The notes: generated from the sequence alone by a model not told the origin. Counted from the first letter of the stretch, positions 49,741 through 57,504 are shown. The stretch: 64,000 nt of DNA from Alkalicoccus luteus (GCF_012034335.1 NZ_JAATHJ010000003.1:1-64000); one strand, 5' to 3'. Made by a program: numbers and translations.

Positions 49741-49836
49741 GACGGCACCTCCTGCTTTTCTAGCACTACTTTATCACGATTTATGCTGCTGATGCACTCG
49801 TCATCATCTTCAGGAATTGAAAATGCAGGCGGTCGC

Positions 49837-49869
49837 AAAATAAAACGCCCCGGAATGAATCCGGGACGC
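49837..49869 (-). terminator. Intrinsic terminator of the HesB-like gene
   Basis: GCGTCCCGGA / TCCGGGGCGT stem with a short loop and a TTTTATTTT tail on the minus strand, a few nucleotides after the stop codons of the gene ending at 49876. Confidence 0.88.
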
Positions 49870-49875
49870 TTCTTA

Positions 49876-50160
49876 TCAACAGCAGTCGCTTGCACCATTG
49901 TTCATAACCAGACCGCCGCCATCCTGCGTTTCTTTATACGCAAGCTCCAGCGCGCGTGTATGCTCATGCACCATTTTTTCAAATGCAACCTGAATGCCGT
50001 TTACTTCTTCAATAATATCGTCTTCTGCCGGCGCATCCAGCGCCAGTCCAAGCTGCGGGCCTCCTCAGCCCATGCCTGAAGCAAAGATTTTGATATTATC
50101 TGCTTGATGTTCGTTCATCAGTTCCTCAATATACGTTTTCGCTTCGTTTGTGATTTGCAC
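49876..50160 (-). CDS. HesB-like selenoprotein (UGA read as selenocysteine)
   Basis: A 94-residue HesB/IscA-family protein, probably for iron-sulfur cluster handling. Starting at GTG 50160 (7 nt after GAGGTG), the frame is MQITNEAKTYIEELMNEHQ, then IKIFASGMG-U-GGPQLGLALDAP, with U encoded by TGA at 50065-50067 (codon 32). It continues in frame for 62 codons to GASDCC and stops at TGA immediately followed by TAA. The U aligns with the conserved Cys of the HesB domain. The family model for HesB-related selenoproteins (TIGR01911, from memory) describes exactly this UGA at this place. A SECIS-like hairpin follows the UGA; promoter, ribosome site and terminator are all present. A recent nonsense mutation is the alternative. 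Selenocysteine machinery is not in the window. Confidence 0.85.
50028..50046 (-). promoter_or_regulatory. Candidate bacterial SECIS element
   Basis: On the mRNA, 18 nt after the UGA, a 7-bp stem CUGGCGC / GCGCCGG closes a 5-nt loop UGGAU. The loop begins 25 nt after the UGA and has G as its second base. Both agree with the published description of bacterial SECIS (loop 16-37 nt from UGA, G among the first two loop bases), recalled from memory. Folding was done by eye. Confidence 0.7.
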
Positions 50161-50196
50161 AATCGTTCACCTCGTTTACTATATTATTCTTTACGC

Positions 50197-50225
50197 ATTT
50201 TAACAGGTAATCACTCATCTGACAA
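50197..50225 (-). promoter_or_regulatory. Sigma-A promoter of the HesB-like selenoprotein gene
   Basis: Minus strand: -35 TTGTCA (50220-50225), exactly 17 nt, extended -10 TGT-TAAAAT (50197-50202). It lies in the 69-bp gap after the glucosidase gene, 36 nt before the GTG start. Confidence 0.82.
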
Positions 50226-50229
50226 ACAC

Positions 50230-51900
50230 TCAGCTTCTGTGCGAGAGAACAACGACTGCTTCGTATGGCTGCAGAGTGATCCGTCCGCCGGCATCCCGTT
50301 TATAGTTGGAGATGAGTATGGTTCCTTCCCCGGTATCGACCGGCTCTGATTCCTGGTCGGAAAAGCTGCAGAAAACAGTAAGCTGATGATCGTCAAGACA
50401 ACGTTTGTAAGCGAAAATCGTGTCACTTTCTTTATGGATTAGTTCAAAATCCCCGTAAACGATCACGTCATACTCTTTTCGAAGCTGGATCAGCTTCTGG
50501 TAAACGTAAAACAAGGAATCGGGATCCGCAAGTGCCTTTGCGGCATTGATACGTGAATAATTTGGATTTACAGCAAGCCAAGGTGTTCCTTCAGTGAATC
50601 CTGCATTCGTTGTATCATCCCACTGCATAGGAGTCCGGGCGTTGTCCCGTCCTTTCACATATATTTTTTCCATTAGAGCTTCATGTGAGACACCGGCTGC
50701 TCGTTTTTCCTGATACATATTCAGCGTTTCAATATCTTCGTATGCTTCAATGGAATCAAAGCGCACATTGGTCATCCCGAGCTCTTCACCCTGATAAATA
50801 TATGGCGTTCCCCGCATCATATGCAGCATGATCGCAAGCATGGATGCAGACTGGAACCAGTAAGTCTGATCATCTCCAAATCTGGAAACGAGACGCGGCT
50901 GGTCGTGATTATTTAAATACAGGCTGTTCCAGCCCTTGTCCATTAGCGCATACTGCCATTTGGAAAGATTCTCACGCAGTGTTGGCATGTTGAAGGGCAG
51001 CAGATCCCATTTCCCTTCAGGTCCGGAATCAAGATCCACGTGCTCAAACTGGAAAACCATATTCAGTTCCCTTCGCTCTTCTGCTGTGTAATCGACAGCC
51101 TGTACTTCATCGACGCCAGGCATTTCACCTACTGTCATGATGTCACGTCCGGCCATGACCTCTTCATGCATTTCCTGCAAGAATTCATGCATGCGCGGGC
51201 CGTTCATAAAGAATTCGGCGCCTGAAGCGAGCTGACCAGGAGCAGCATCCGGGTTGTCGGGAAGGCCAGGTTCCTTGGACAGGAAATTAATGACGTCCAT
51301 GCGGAATCCGTCTACTCCTTTATCAAGCCACATGTTCATCATGCTGTATACGTCTTTTCGCAACGATTCATTTTCCCAATTTAAATCCGGCTGTTTTTTA
51401 GAGAAAAGATGCAGGTAGTATTCTCCTGTTTTCTCATCATACTCCCACGCAGAACCGCTGAAGTTGGATTCCCAGTTGTTTGGAGGAGCGTCTTGCTTTC
51501 CCTCACGCCAAATATAGTAATCACGGTACGGATTATCGTCAGAAGATCGCGATTCTGCAAACCAGGCATGTTCGTCCGACGTATGATTGACGACAAGATC
51601 CATCACGAGCTTTAACCCTCGCTTGTGCATCTCTTGCAGAAGCATCTCCCAGTCTTCCATCGTTCCAAATTCATCCATGATTTTACTGTAACTGCGAATA
51701 TCATATCCATTATCATCATTTGGCGAGTCGTACACCGGGCTGAGCCAGATAACATCAACACCAAGCTTTTTCAGATAATCGAGCTTTTCCGTTATGCCGG
51801 GAATATCTCCAATACCGTCCTGATTTGAATCGTTGAAGCTTCTAGGGTAAATTTGATAAACGACGCTTTCCTTCCACCAACGGCGTGTATTTCCGGACAT
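50230..51900 (-). CDS. malL: Oligo-1,6-glucosidase / alpha-glucosidase (GH13)
   Basis: Cytoplasmic exo-glucosidase cleaving isomalto- or malto-oligosaccharides. The 556-residue GH13 enzyme has VVYQIYPRSFNDSNQDGIGD (calcium and QxDGxGD-type region), DLVVNHTSDEH, nucleophile GFRMDVINF, acid VGEMPG and third carboxylate NNHDQPR. Val after the nucleophile (MDVI) is the residue associated with alpha-1,6 preference in this subfamily. ATG 51900 follows GGGAG. No signal peptide. A LacI-type operator lies upstream, so sugar-dependent control is likely. The gene symbol is by similarity. Confidence 0.88.
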   Translation of the reverse strand: MSGNTRRWWKESVVYQIYPRSFNDSNQDGIGDIPGITEKLDYLKKLGVDVIWLSPVYDSPNDDNGYDIRSYSKIMDEFGTMEDWEMLLQEMHKRGLKLVMDLVVNHTSDEHAWFAESRSSDDNPYRDYYIWREGKQDAPPNNWESNFSGSAWEYDEKTGEYYLHLFSKKQPDLNWENESLRKDVYSMMNMWLDKGVDGFRMDVINFLSKEPGLPDNPDAAPGQLASGAEFFMNGPRMHEFLQEMHEEVMAGRDIMTVGEMPGVDEVQAVDYTAEERRELNMVFQFEHVDLDSGPEGKWDLLPFNMPTLRENLSKWQYALMDKGWNSLYLNNHDQPRLVSRFGDDQTYWFQSASMLAIMLHMMRGTPYIYQGEELGMTNVRFDSIEAYEDIETLNMYQEKRAAGVSHEALMEKIYVKGRDNARTPMQWDDTTNAGFTEGTPWLAVNPNYSRINAAKALADPDSLFYVYQKLIQLRKEYDVIVYGDFELIHKESDTIFAYKRCLDDHQLTVFCSFSDQESEPVDTGEGTILISNYKRDAGGRITLQPYEAVVVLSHRS

Positions 51901-51939
51901 GTGATCAGCACTCCCTTTATATGTTCGTCCGTTTTAATT

Positions 51940-51953
51940 TGCAAACGGTTGCA
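51940..51953. promoter_or_regulatory. LacI-family operator (cre-like)
   Basis: TGCAAACGGTTGCA, a 14-bp palindrome with one mismatch around a central CG, typical for LacI/GalR regulators. It is 40 bp upstream of the glucosidase start and departs from the CcpA cre consensus at two positions, so a local sugar repressor is as likely as CcpA. Confidence 0.65.
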
Positions 51954-52061
51954 CTAAAACTTTAGCACATCTGTCTGCATGGTGGCAATGCCCTAAATAT
52001 TTCGCAATTCGAATCACTTTTTGATAAAGTGAACGTAGCTTATACGTTTAGGAGTGGTAGG

Positions 52062-53975
52062 ATGAAGCAACCCGCAGGCATTCAGGATTTATTCCGACTA
52101 TCAATTTTAGAGAATCCGCAGCTTTCCCCCGATGGTGCAAGTGTGTTATTCGTCAGAAGGCAGCTGGTGGAAGACCGCTACACGTCACAGCTTTTTGTAC
52201 AGCGGCTTGAAGAACCGGAAGCCGTTCAGTGGACATTCGGATCCGGAACCGTATCCTTTCCGGTATGGTCTCAGGACGGGAAACAGGTCGCCTTTATTTA
52301 TCGTTATCCGGATGAAAAACAAGCTCGCATCTGTAAAATAGCGGCTGACGGCGGAGGTATTCAGGAAATCCAGACTCTCTCCGCCGGTGCCGGTTCACTG
52401 CGCTGGACCGCTTCTGACAGCGAACTGATACTGACGGTAACGCAACTAGCAGATGAACCGGACGAAAAGCCGAACGCTCTGCAGGTCGATACGCTTGATT
52501 ATAAATCAGATAAAGCAGGTCTCCATGATGGAAGTTATACTCAGCTAGCGGCCATGGATCCTCTCACTGGAAAATGGACAGCACTAACAGACTCTGCTGT
52601 CGATAAGACCCTACTTGACGTGTCCTCAGACGGTTCACAAATGCTGTTTGTGGCAAATGAACGAGGAGACGGAACTCAGGGCTCAGACGTTCACCTTCTG
52701 GACCGAAAATCCGGTCGCACTCGTGTCATCGTTCAAGGATCATACAACAGCGCCTCCTTCTCTCCGGACGAAGTGCATGCAGCGCTCATAGGCCATGATC
52801 AAACTCACCGCGGAGCCGGGCAGAGTCATGTATCGTTTTACAACATGAAGGAAGAGAAGCTGATTACGACCGTCTCTTCTATGGACCGGTCTTTCACCGA
52901 TACAATGATCGGAGATATACGAGGACCTGCTGCTGATCAGCGGCCTGTCTGGACCTCTCAGAACGCAGTGTGTGTACCGGTATCTTCCTGGGGAAATGTG
53001 AATCTCGTAAACGTTTCCTTCTCAGGCAGAATCGATTATGTGACAACAGGTAATCACCACGTTTTTGATGCCGCTTTTCACAAGGATTCAGGAGTGATGG
53101 TCGCTGGCATCAGTACTCCAGTCTGTCCCGGTGAACTGTTTATTGTCAATGAGCAGCGACTCAGCCAGCTCACATCGTTTCAGGAAGGCTGGAAAGAGCA
53201 GACAGCGCTGCTCTCCCCCGAAGAACTCACATTTGAACGTGACGGATTCCAGCTTCAAGGGTGGGTACTTATTCCCGAACAGGCTGACGGCCGGGGACTT
53301 CTCCATATCCACGGCGGACCGCATGCCATGTATGGCAATACATTCTTTCATGAAATGCAGGTGCTTGCTGCAGAAGGTACGTCCGTTCTTTTTATGAATC
53401 CCCGCGGCAGCCACGGATACGGACAGAGTTTTGTCAATGCTGTAAGAGGGAACTATGGAGGAGGAGATTTTGATGATCTGATGATGTTCACAGATGAGAC
53501 CTTGTCTAAATTCCCTCATATTGAGACTGGCAGGCTTGGCGTTACCGGAGGAAGCTACGGGGGCTTTATGACGAACTGGATCGTCTCTCATACCAACCGG
53601 TTTCGCGCAGCCGCAACTTTGCGATGTATATCAAATTGGATCAGCTTTTATGGTGTGAGCGACATCGGCTATTTTTTTACAGACTGGGAACACGGAACGG
53701 TGCCGCCGGAAGGAATTGACGAACTCTGGAGAATTTCTCCGCTGAAATATGCTGAACATATTGAGACTCCGCTGCTGATTATGCACGGAGAAGAAGATTT
53801 GAGATGCCCTATGGAACAGGCGGAACAGCTTTACATTCATTTGAAACGGAGAAATCATCCTGTATCATTCATCCGTTTTCCGCAATCTAATCACGAGCTG
53901 TCGAGAAGCGGTCATCCCCGTCTCCGTCGTCAGCGGCTTACTTATCTGCGGGACTGGTTTCAGGAGCAGCTTTAA
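52062..53975 (+). CDS. S9 family prolyl-oligopeptidase-type peptidase (YuxL-like)
   Basis: Serine peptidase or acylaminoacyl-peptidase of 637 residues. An N-terminal beta-propeller (about 1-370) has repeated NPQLSPDGASVLFVRRQ-like blades. The C-terminal alpha/beta-hydrolase domain has the nucleophile TGGSYGGFMTNW, the acid MHGEEDLRCP and the histidine SNHELSRSGHP. ATG 52062 follows AGGAGTGGTAGG; 11 more codons are open upstream without a ribosome site. No signal peptide, so cytoplasmic. It is divergent from the glucosidase gene. Confidence 0.92.
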   Translation: MKQPAGIQDLFRLSILENPQLSPDGASVLFVRRQLVEDRYTSQLFVQRLEEPEAVQWTFGSGTVSFPVWSQDGKQVAFIYRYPDEKQARICKIAADGGGIQEIQTLSAGAGSLRWTASDSELILTVTQLADEPDEKPNALQVDTLDYKSDKAGLHDGSYTQLAAMDPLTGKWTALTDSAVDKTLLDVSSDGSQMLFVANERGDGTQGSDVHLLDRKSGRTRVIVQGSYNSASFSPDEVHAALIGHDQTHRGAGQSHVSFYNMKEEKLITTVSSMDRSFTDTMIGDIRGPAADQRPVWTSQNAVCVPVSSWGNVNLVNVSFSGRIDYVTTGNHHVFDAAFHKDSGVMVAGISTPVCPGELFIVNEQRLSQLTSFQEGWKEQTALLSPEELTFERDGFQLQGWVLIPEQADGRGLLHIHGGPHAMYGNTFFHEMQVLAAEGTSVLFMNPRGSHGYGQSFVNAVRGNYGGGDFDDLMMFTDETLSKFPHIETGRLGVTGGSYGGFMTNWIVSHTNRFRAAATLRCISNWISFYGVSDIGYFFTDWEHGTVPPEGIDELWRISPLKYAEHIETPLLIMHGEEDLRCPMEQAEQLYIHLKRRNHPVSFIRFPQSNHELSRSGHPRLRRQRLTYLRDWFQEQL

Positions 53976-54066
53976 AAACTTGCATGCACACGGGGGAATA
54001 GTTTTTTAATGCCGGCTTCTGAACCCGATTACGAAGGATCCCTGTAAACACGTTGGACACAAAAGA

Positions 54067-54118
54067 AACGAACTGTCGTGAACCTCTGATAAGAGATTCA
54101 ACAGACAGTTCGTTTTTT
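54067..54118 (+). terminator. Intrinsic terminator of the S9 peptidase gene
   Basis: AACGAACTGTC / GACAGTTCGTT stem with an inner TGAACCTCT/AGAGATTCA hairpin and TTTTTT tail. Confidence 0.85.
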
Positions 54119-54222
54119 CACGTAATCAGTCGTCTTTGGTTGACACTCTCAATCCGTCCCGTCGAAGACAGTAGAGTCAACTGTAAAGTAAGCTCAAAAA
54201 ACACTTTATAAAAAGCCTGTGG

Positions 54223-54252
54223 ACCGTTCAGGATACGTTTGAACGGTTTTTA
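54223..54252. terminator. Hairpin between the S9 peptidase and HPr-like genes
   Basis: ACCGTTCA / TGAACGGT stem with a 9-nt loop and TTTTT on the plus strand. On the minus strand it follows the HPr-like gene by 12 nt, but its T-run is displaced. The rest of 53976-54264 shows no gene. Confidence 0.6.
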
Positions 54253-54264
54253 CCTACTGTCGAA

Positions 54265-54504
54265 TTATTCAAAGATACCTTGGTCTTTGAACTGCTGAAC
54301 TGCCTGCTGATCCGGTTCACCGGAAAAATCCAGTTCGATTTCATCACCAGGCTGCAGGGATACCGCCAACACGCCGAGAAGACTTTTAGCATCAATCACC
54401 CAATGATCTTTGCGGATCAGAACCGTATCCTCATATTCCCCTAAACGATTTACAAATGTGCTTGCTGTTTCTCCAAATACCGGTTTTTTTACAGTCAGTT
54501 TCAC
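54265..54504 (-). CDS. HPr-like protein lacking the active-site histidine
   Basis: A 79-residue HPr-fold protein. Alignment by eye places PVFGETASTFVNRLGEYEDTV over the HPr region GIHARPA..., with no histidine at position 15. The Ser-46 region is kept as IDAKSLLGVLAVSL. Like Crh, it could be phosphorylated by HPr kinase on Ser but not act as a PTS phosphocarrier; a CcpA co-effector role is inference. GTG 54504 follows AAGGAGG by 9 nt; the open frame upstream is promoter sequence. Confidence 0.8.
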   Translation of the reverse strand: MKLTVKKPVFGETASTFVNRLGEYEDTVLIRKDHWVIDAKSLLGVLAVSLQPGDEIELDFSGEPDQQAVQQFKDQGIFE

Positions 54505-54533
54505 GAATGCACGCCTCCTTACGTATTTTTTAT

Positions 54534-54562
54534 AGTATAGCTTACTCAAACGAGTGTTCCAA
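54534..54562 (-). promoter_or_regulatory. Promoter of the HPr-like gene
   Basis: Minus strand: -35 TTGGAA (54557-54562), 17 nt, -10 TATACT (54534-54539). Confidence 0.72.
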
Positions 54563-54619
54563 GTTTTTCTTTCATTTACCCGGCATGGTAAACTTATAGC
54601 AGGAAAGGGAGTGAATCCG

Positions 54620-55252
54620 TTGGACAGACTGCAGCAGTATTTTCAAGAGCGCAAAGCAGATATTCTGCACGCTGAGCAATACCGTGAATATGCCGTATTC
54701 GTTCCTGTCATCCGCCGGGCCGGAGAAGATCACTTTTTATTCGAGGTTCGCTCTTCGCACGTTCCTCAGCCGGGAGAGATCTGTTTTCCCGGTGGCAAAG
54801 TAGACAGCACCGATCCCTCTCCTGCCGCAGCCGGGATAAGGGAGCTTGCTGAAGAAACGGGAGTACTCCCTTCTCAGATCACCTACTATGGAGAGCTCGA
54901 CTATATGATTACACCGATGCGGTCTATCATCTATCCTTTTTTTGGACGCATTGACGAGGAGGCGGCCATTCAGCCGAATGAACAGGAAGTGGCGGAAGTG
55001 TTTACAGTTCCAGTGAGCCACCTGCTGGCGACTGCTCCGGAAACTCACCCCGTTCATATTGCGGTAGAGCCATCGGAAGATTTTCCTTACCACCTGATAC
55101 CGAAGGGGAGGCAGTATCCTTGGGGAAAAGGAAGCGTGCAGGAACATTTTTATCAGTACCGGCAGTATACGATCTGGGGCCTTACAGCCCGTATTTTGAC
55201 GCATACGCTCGATGAATTGAAAAAAGCGGATCCTCTCAAAAAGATGATATAA
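54620..55252 (+). CDS. Nudix hydrolase (CoA pyrophosphatase type)
   Basis: A 210-residue Nudix protein of the NudL/YeaB-like group that splits CoA or related diphosphates. The box reads FPGGKVDSTDPSPAAAGIRE followed by LAEETGV, with the REL-EE core intact. The start is TTG 54620 (MDRLQQYFQERK), 8 nt after AAAGGGAG; earlier codons are open but lie in the promoter region. It is divergent from the HPr-like gene. Confidence 0.88.
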   Translation: MDRLQQYFQERKADILHAEQYREYAVFVPVIRRAGEDHFLFEVRSSHVPQPGEICFPGGKVDSTDPSPAAAGIRELAEETGVLPSQITYYGELDYMITPMRSIIYPFFGRIDEEAAIQPNEQEVAEVFTVPVSHLLATAPETHPVHIAVEPSEDFPYHLIPKGRQYPWGKGSVQEHFYQYRQYTIWGLTARILTHTLDELKKADPLKKMI

Positions 55253-55292
55253 AAGGTAGAAGAAGCTGATATGTGGAAGTGCTTCGCATACG

Positions 55293-55334
55293 ACAACGTG
55301 AGCCGGCGATGGATTGATCGTCGGCTCACGTTGT
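55293..55334. terminator. Long hairpin between the convergent Nudix and mtnN genes
   Basis: 18-bp inverted repeat ACAACGTGAGCCGGCGAT / ATCGTCGGCTCACGTTGT with one G-U type mismatch and a 6-nt loop. T-rich (GTTTGTTTC) on the plus-strand side. A likely shared terminator, though the T-run is imperfect. Confidence 0.65.
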
Positions 55335-55349
55335 GTTTGTTTCACTTAT

Positions 55350-56063
55350 TTATAACGATGCACTGTCTTTTCGTCGAAGATCCTCCAGCATTAAAAGCAC
55401 CATGTTTGCCGAGTTTACTGAAGCTGTTTCTAGAAACTGATCATAGGACACTCGTGCATCCTGTCCTGCGATGTCTGATAACGCACGGATAATGACGAAT
55501 GGGATTTCAAATTGATGGCATACGTGCGAAATAGCTCCAGCTTCCATTTCAGATGCATAAGGGTCCGCAAAACGACTGCGGATTAGTGTCGTCTGATCGT
55601 CACTGCTTATAAAGGAATCCCCTGAAACGATTAGCCCTTCCACCGCATGAGAACCAGCCTCCTCGACGCACTCTTTCGCCGTTTCGACGAGCATTGTATC
55701 CGGCATATAGAAAGCGGGCATGCGCGGAACCTGACCGAATTCGTATCCAAAGACGGTTGCATCCACATCGTTGTAGCGCACTTCTGTCGATACAACGACA
55801 TCGCCGACCTTCAGTTCTTTATGAAAGCCGCCAGCTGAACCCGTGTTAATAATGTAATCTGGAAAGAACAGCTGAATCATCAGCGTGGTACTGATCGCAG
55901 CATTCACTTTTCCGATACCGGATTTCCCGATAATCGCATCAACGCCGCGCAGCTTTCCCTCAAAAAATTCACATCCTGCGATGAGCGTTTCACTGTAGTC
56001 GCCCATTTCTTCCTTTAGAAGCTCTACTTCTTCCTCCATCGCACCAATTACACCTATTCGCAT
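55350..56063 (-). CDS. mtnN: 5'-methylthioadenosine/S-adenosylhomocysteine nucleosidase
   Basis: Removes adenine from methylthioadenosine and S-adenosylhomocysteine, feeding methionine salvage and the activated methyl cycle. The 237-residue protein has GVIGAMEEEVELLKEEM, GKSGIGKVNAAI, NTGSAGGFH and the catalytic Asp in VIIRALSDIAG, with SEMEAGAISHVC. ATG 56063 follows AAGGAGAG; 10 further codons are open upstream. Confidence 0.95.
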   Translation of the reverse strand: MRIGVIGAMEEEVELLKEEMGDYSETLIAGCEFFEGKLRGVDAIIGKSGIGKVNAAISTTLMIQLFFPDYIINTGSAGGFHKELKVGDVVVSTEVRYNDVDATVFGYEFGQVPRMPAFYMPDTMLVETAKECVEEAGSHAVEGLIVSGDSFISSDDQTTLIRSRFADPYASEMEAGAISHVCHQFEIPFVIIRALSDIAGQDARVSYDQFLETASVNSANMVLLMLEDLRRKDSASL

Positions 56064-56227
56064 CCCGATCTCTCCTTCAGTTTCTCTTTGCAACTTTTTC
56101 TATCTTAACGCACCGCCGGCTGCGGAGCAACTGCATCTTGGCAGGCATCCGCATATAAACACGTTTCACCTCTGTCTGTTTTCGATTATAATGACGTAGG
56201 ATACACTCTAGAGAGGAGAAGTCGATC

Positions 56228-56443
56228 ATGTTCATTACACCTGAATCGATCCATGATAAAATTGAATTTTTTCAGGAGGCGGATTTTAACGCGCTTGAAT
56301 CGGCTATTCAACAAAAAATTGATGCTAACAGCACGCTTATGCTGGAGGTTCATCACGTTTCCTATGAGACCGTGCAGCTGCAGGACAGAAGACCTTACGT
56401 TACAGCGATGGTACATTTTAAACAAAAGAAACGAAAGACCTGA
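56228..56443 (+). CDS. yrzA: YrzA family protein (DUF2536)
   Basis: A 71-residue protein of unknown function, with IHDKIEFFQEADFNALESAI, TLMLEVHHVSYETV and a YVTAMVHFKQKKR ending, matching B. subtilis YrzA. It starts at ATG 56228 after GAGAGGAG; a TATAAT at 56187-56192 is the probable -10. It is convergent with yrrS and shares the next terminator. Confidence 0.85.
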   Translation: MFITPESIHDKIEFFQEADFNALESAIQQKIDANSTLMLEVHHVSYETVQLQDRRPYVTAMVHFKQKKRKT

Positions 56444-56490
56444 TCCGCAGCTTTCCGACTCTGTTTCGGCAACCGCAAGCGAACGCTTAA

Positions 56491-56524
56491 AAGGCCGGGC
56501 GGCATACGAATGCCGCCCGGCCTT
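56491..56524. terminator. Bidirectional terminator between yrzA and yrrS
   Basis: AAGGCCGGGCGGCAT / ATGCCGCCCGGCCTT perfect stem with a 4-nt loop; short T-runs both ways. Confidence 0.75.
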
Positions 56525-56545
56525 AATGCATCTCCGGTTCAGATG

Positions 56546-57310
56546 TTAGTTGTACGGATTGGAAGACAGTCTTGAGACATCGACCGGCATCCAGCCTTCA
56601 TTTTCCACCCATTCAAGTTCAACTTGATAAGGGCTACTGTAATCTGTACCCCGTTCGCTTACCGTACCGACTGCAGACTGAGGGCTTCCCCCATTTTCCA
56701 GTCTCCAGATAATCAAATCATCTTCGTCATTTGGCAGGTCAGCTGCATACACAATGGCGCGAACCATTTCATCCCAGTTCACATGACTGCGGTCGAAAAC
56801 AGGTTCAAACGGCTCCTCCTGCACGGTCCCGATCGGACCCCAGTCGCCTTCCTGATCCGTATTATACGCATCATCATTTTCCGTTAGATCCGCTTCGTTT
56901 CCGCCGCGGTCATTGTTTTCGTTGCTGCTGTTATTCTCATTGTTATCATCGTTCACATTCGCTTCATTGTTATTGCCGGCTTCATTTTCGTCAGCGTTGT
57001 TATTGCCGGCTTCGTTCGTATCGCCGTCGTTGTCATTTTCATCGTTGTTGAGATCGATGTTAATGGACTCGTTCTCCTCATTATTTCCGTTTTCACTGCC
57101 ACCATTAAGATTAATATCCCCGTTGTCAGCCGAGTCGGCTACTTCCTGGGACGCTCCATCTTGTTCGGCTGCTTCATCAGTCCCGCCTGTAAACAGGCTG
57201 ACGCTTACGACGACGATCAGCAGTGCTACAAGTCCAATGGATATATTTAATATCGAGTTCATTCGCTGTTTCTTTTTCACGTTTTGACGCTGCGGAATTT
57301 GACTGCTCAC
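56546..57310 (-). CDS. yrrS: YrrS family membrane protein (DUF1510) with Asn/Glu/Asp-rich region
   Basis: A 254-residue protein with a short basic cytoplasmic start, one membrane helix (ILNISIGLVALLIVVVSVSL) and a very acidic Asn-rich low-complexity segment (about 50-150). The C-terminal DUF1510 domain contains WDEMVRAIVYAADLP and WIPVDV-like ending EGWMPVDVSRL. The low-complexity part has a repeated unit around DENEAGNNN. In B. subtilis yrrS lies with pbpI after greA. The protein is probably extracytoplasmic and cell-wall related (inference). Confidence 0.85.
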   Translation of the reverse strand: MSSQIPQRQNVKKKQRMNSILNISIGLVALLIVVVSVSLFTGGTDEAAEQDGASQEVADSADNGDINLNGGSENGNNEENESINIDLNNDENDNDGDTNEAGNNNADENEAGNNNEANVNDDNNENNSSNENNDRGGNEADLTENDDAYNTDQEGDWGPIGTVQEEPFEPVFDRSHVNWDEMVRAIVYAADLPNDEDDLIIWRLENGGSPQSAVGTVSERGTDYSSPYQVELEWVENEGWMPVDVSRLSSNPYN

Positions 57311-57466
57311 GTTGAAACACTCCTCCTTCGCCCACTCTTTTCCTTTTATTATAGATGATCCGTGCAGATAATTCGATAACCTTTCTTCCTATTCGGCGGT
57401 TTTTTTCTATATTTAGGACTTTTACGGCTCTCTTACGGTATTTTTACATAGTTTCGCTTTACAGAC

Positions 57467-57497
57467 GAAAACCGGCCGCCTTAACAGGCAGACCGGT
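57467..57497 (-). terminator. Intrinsic terminator after greA
   Basis: Minus-strand ACCGGTCTGCC / GGCGGCCGGT stem with one offset pair and a TTTTCG tail, just after the greA stop. The 194-bp gap between yrrS and greA otherwise holds only putative yrrS promoter sequence. Confidence 0.7.
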
Positions 57498-57504
57498 CTG
57501 TGAG

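Noticed and set aside
49876-50160. Reading the HesB-like gene as a pseudogene broken by a stop codon
   Set aside because: The stop is exactly TGA at the conserved Cys position of a family known to contain selenoproteins. Both halves are otherwise intact, regulatory signals are complete and a SECIS-like hairpin is in the right place.
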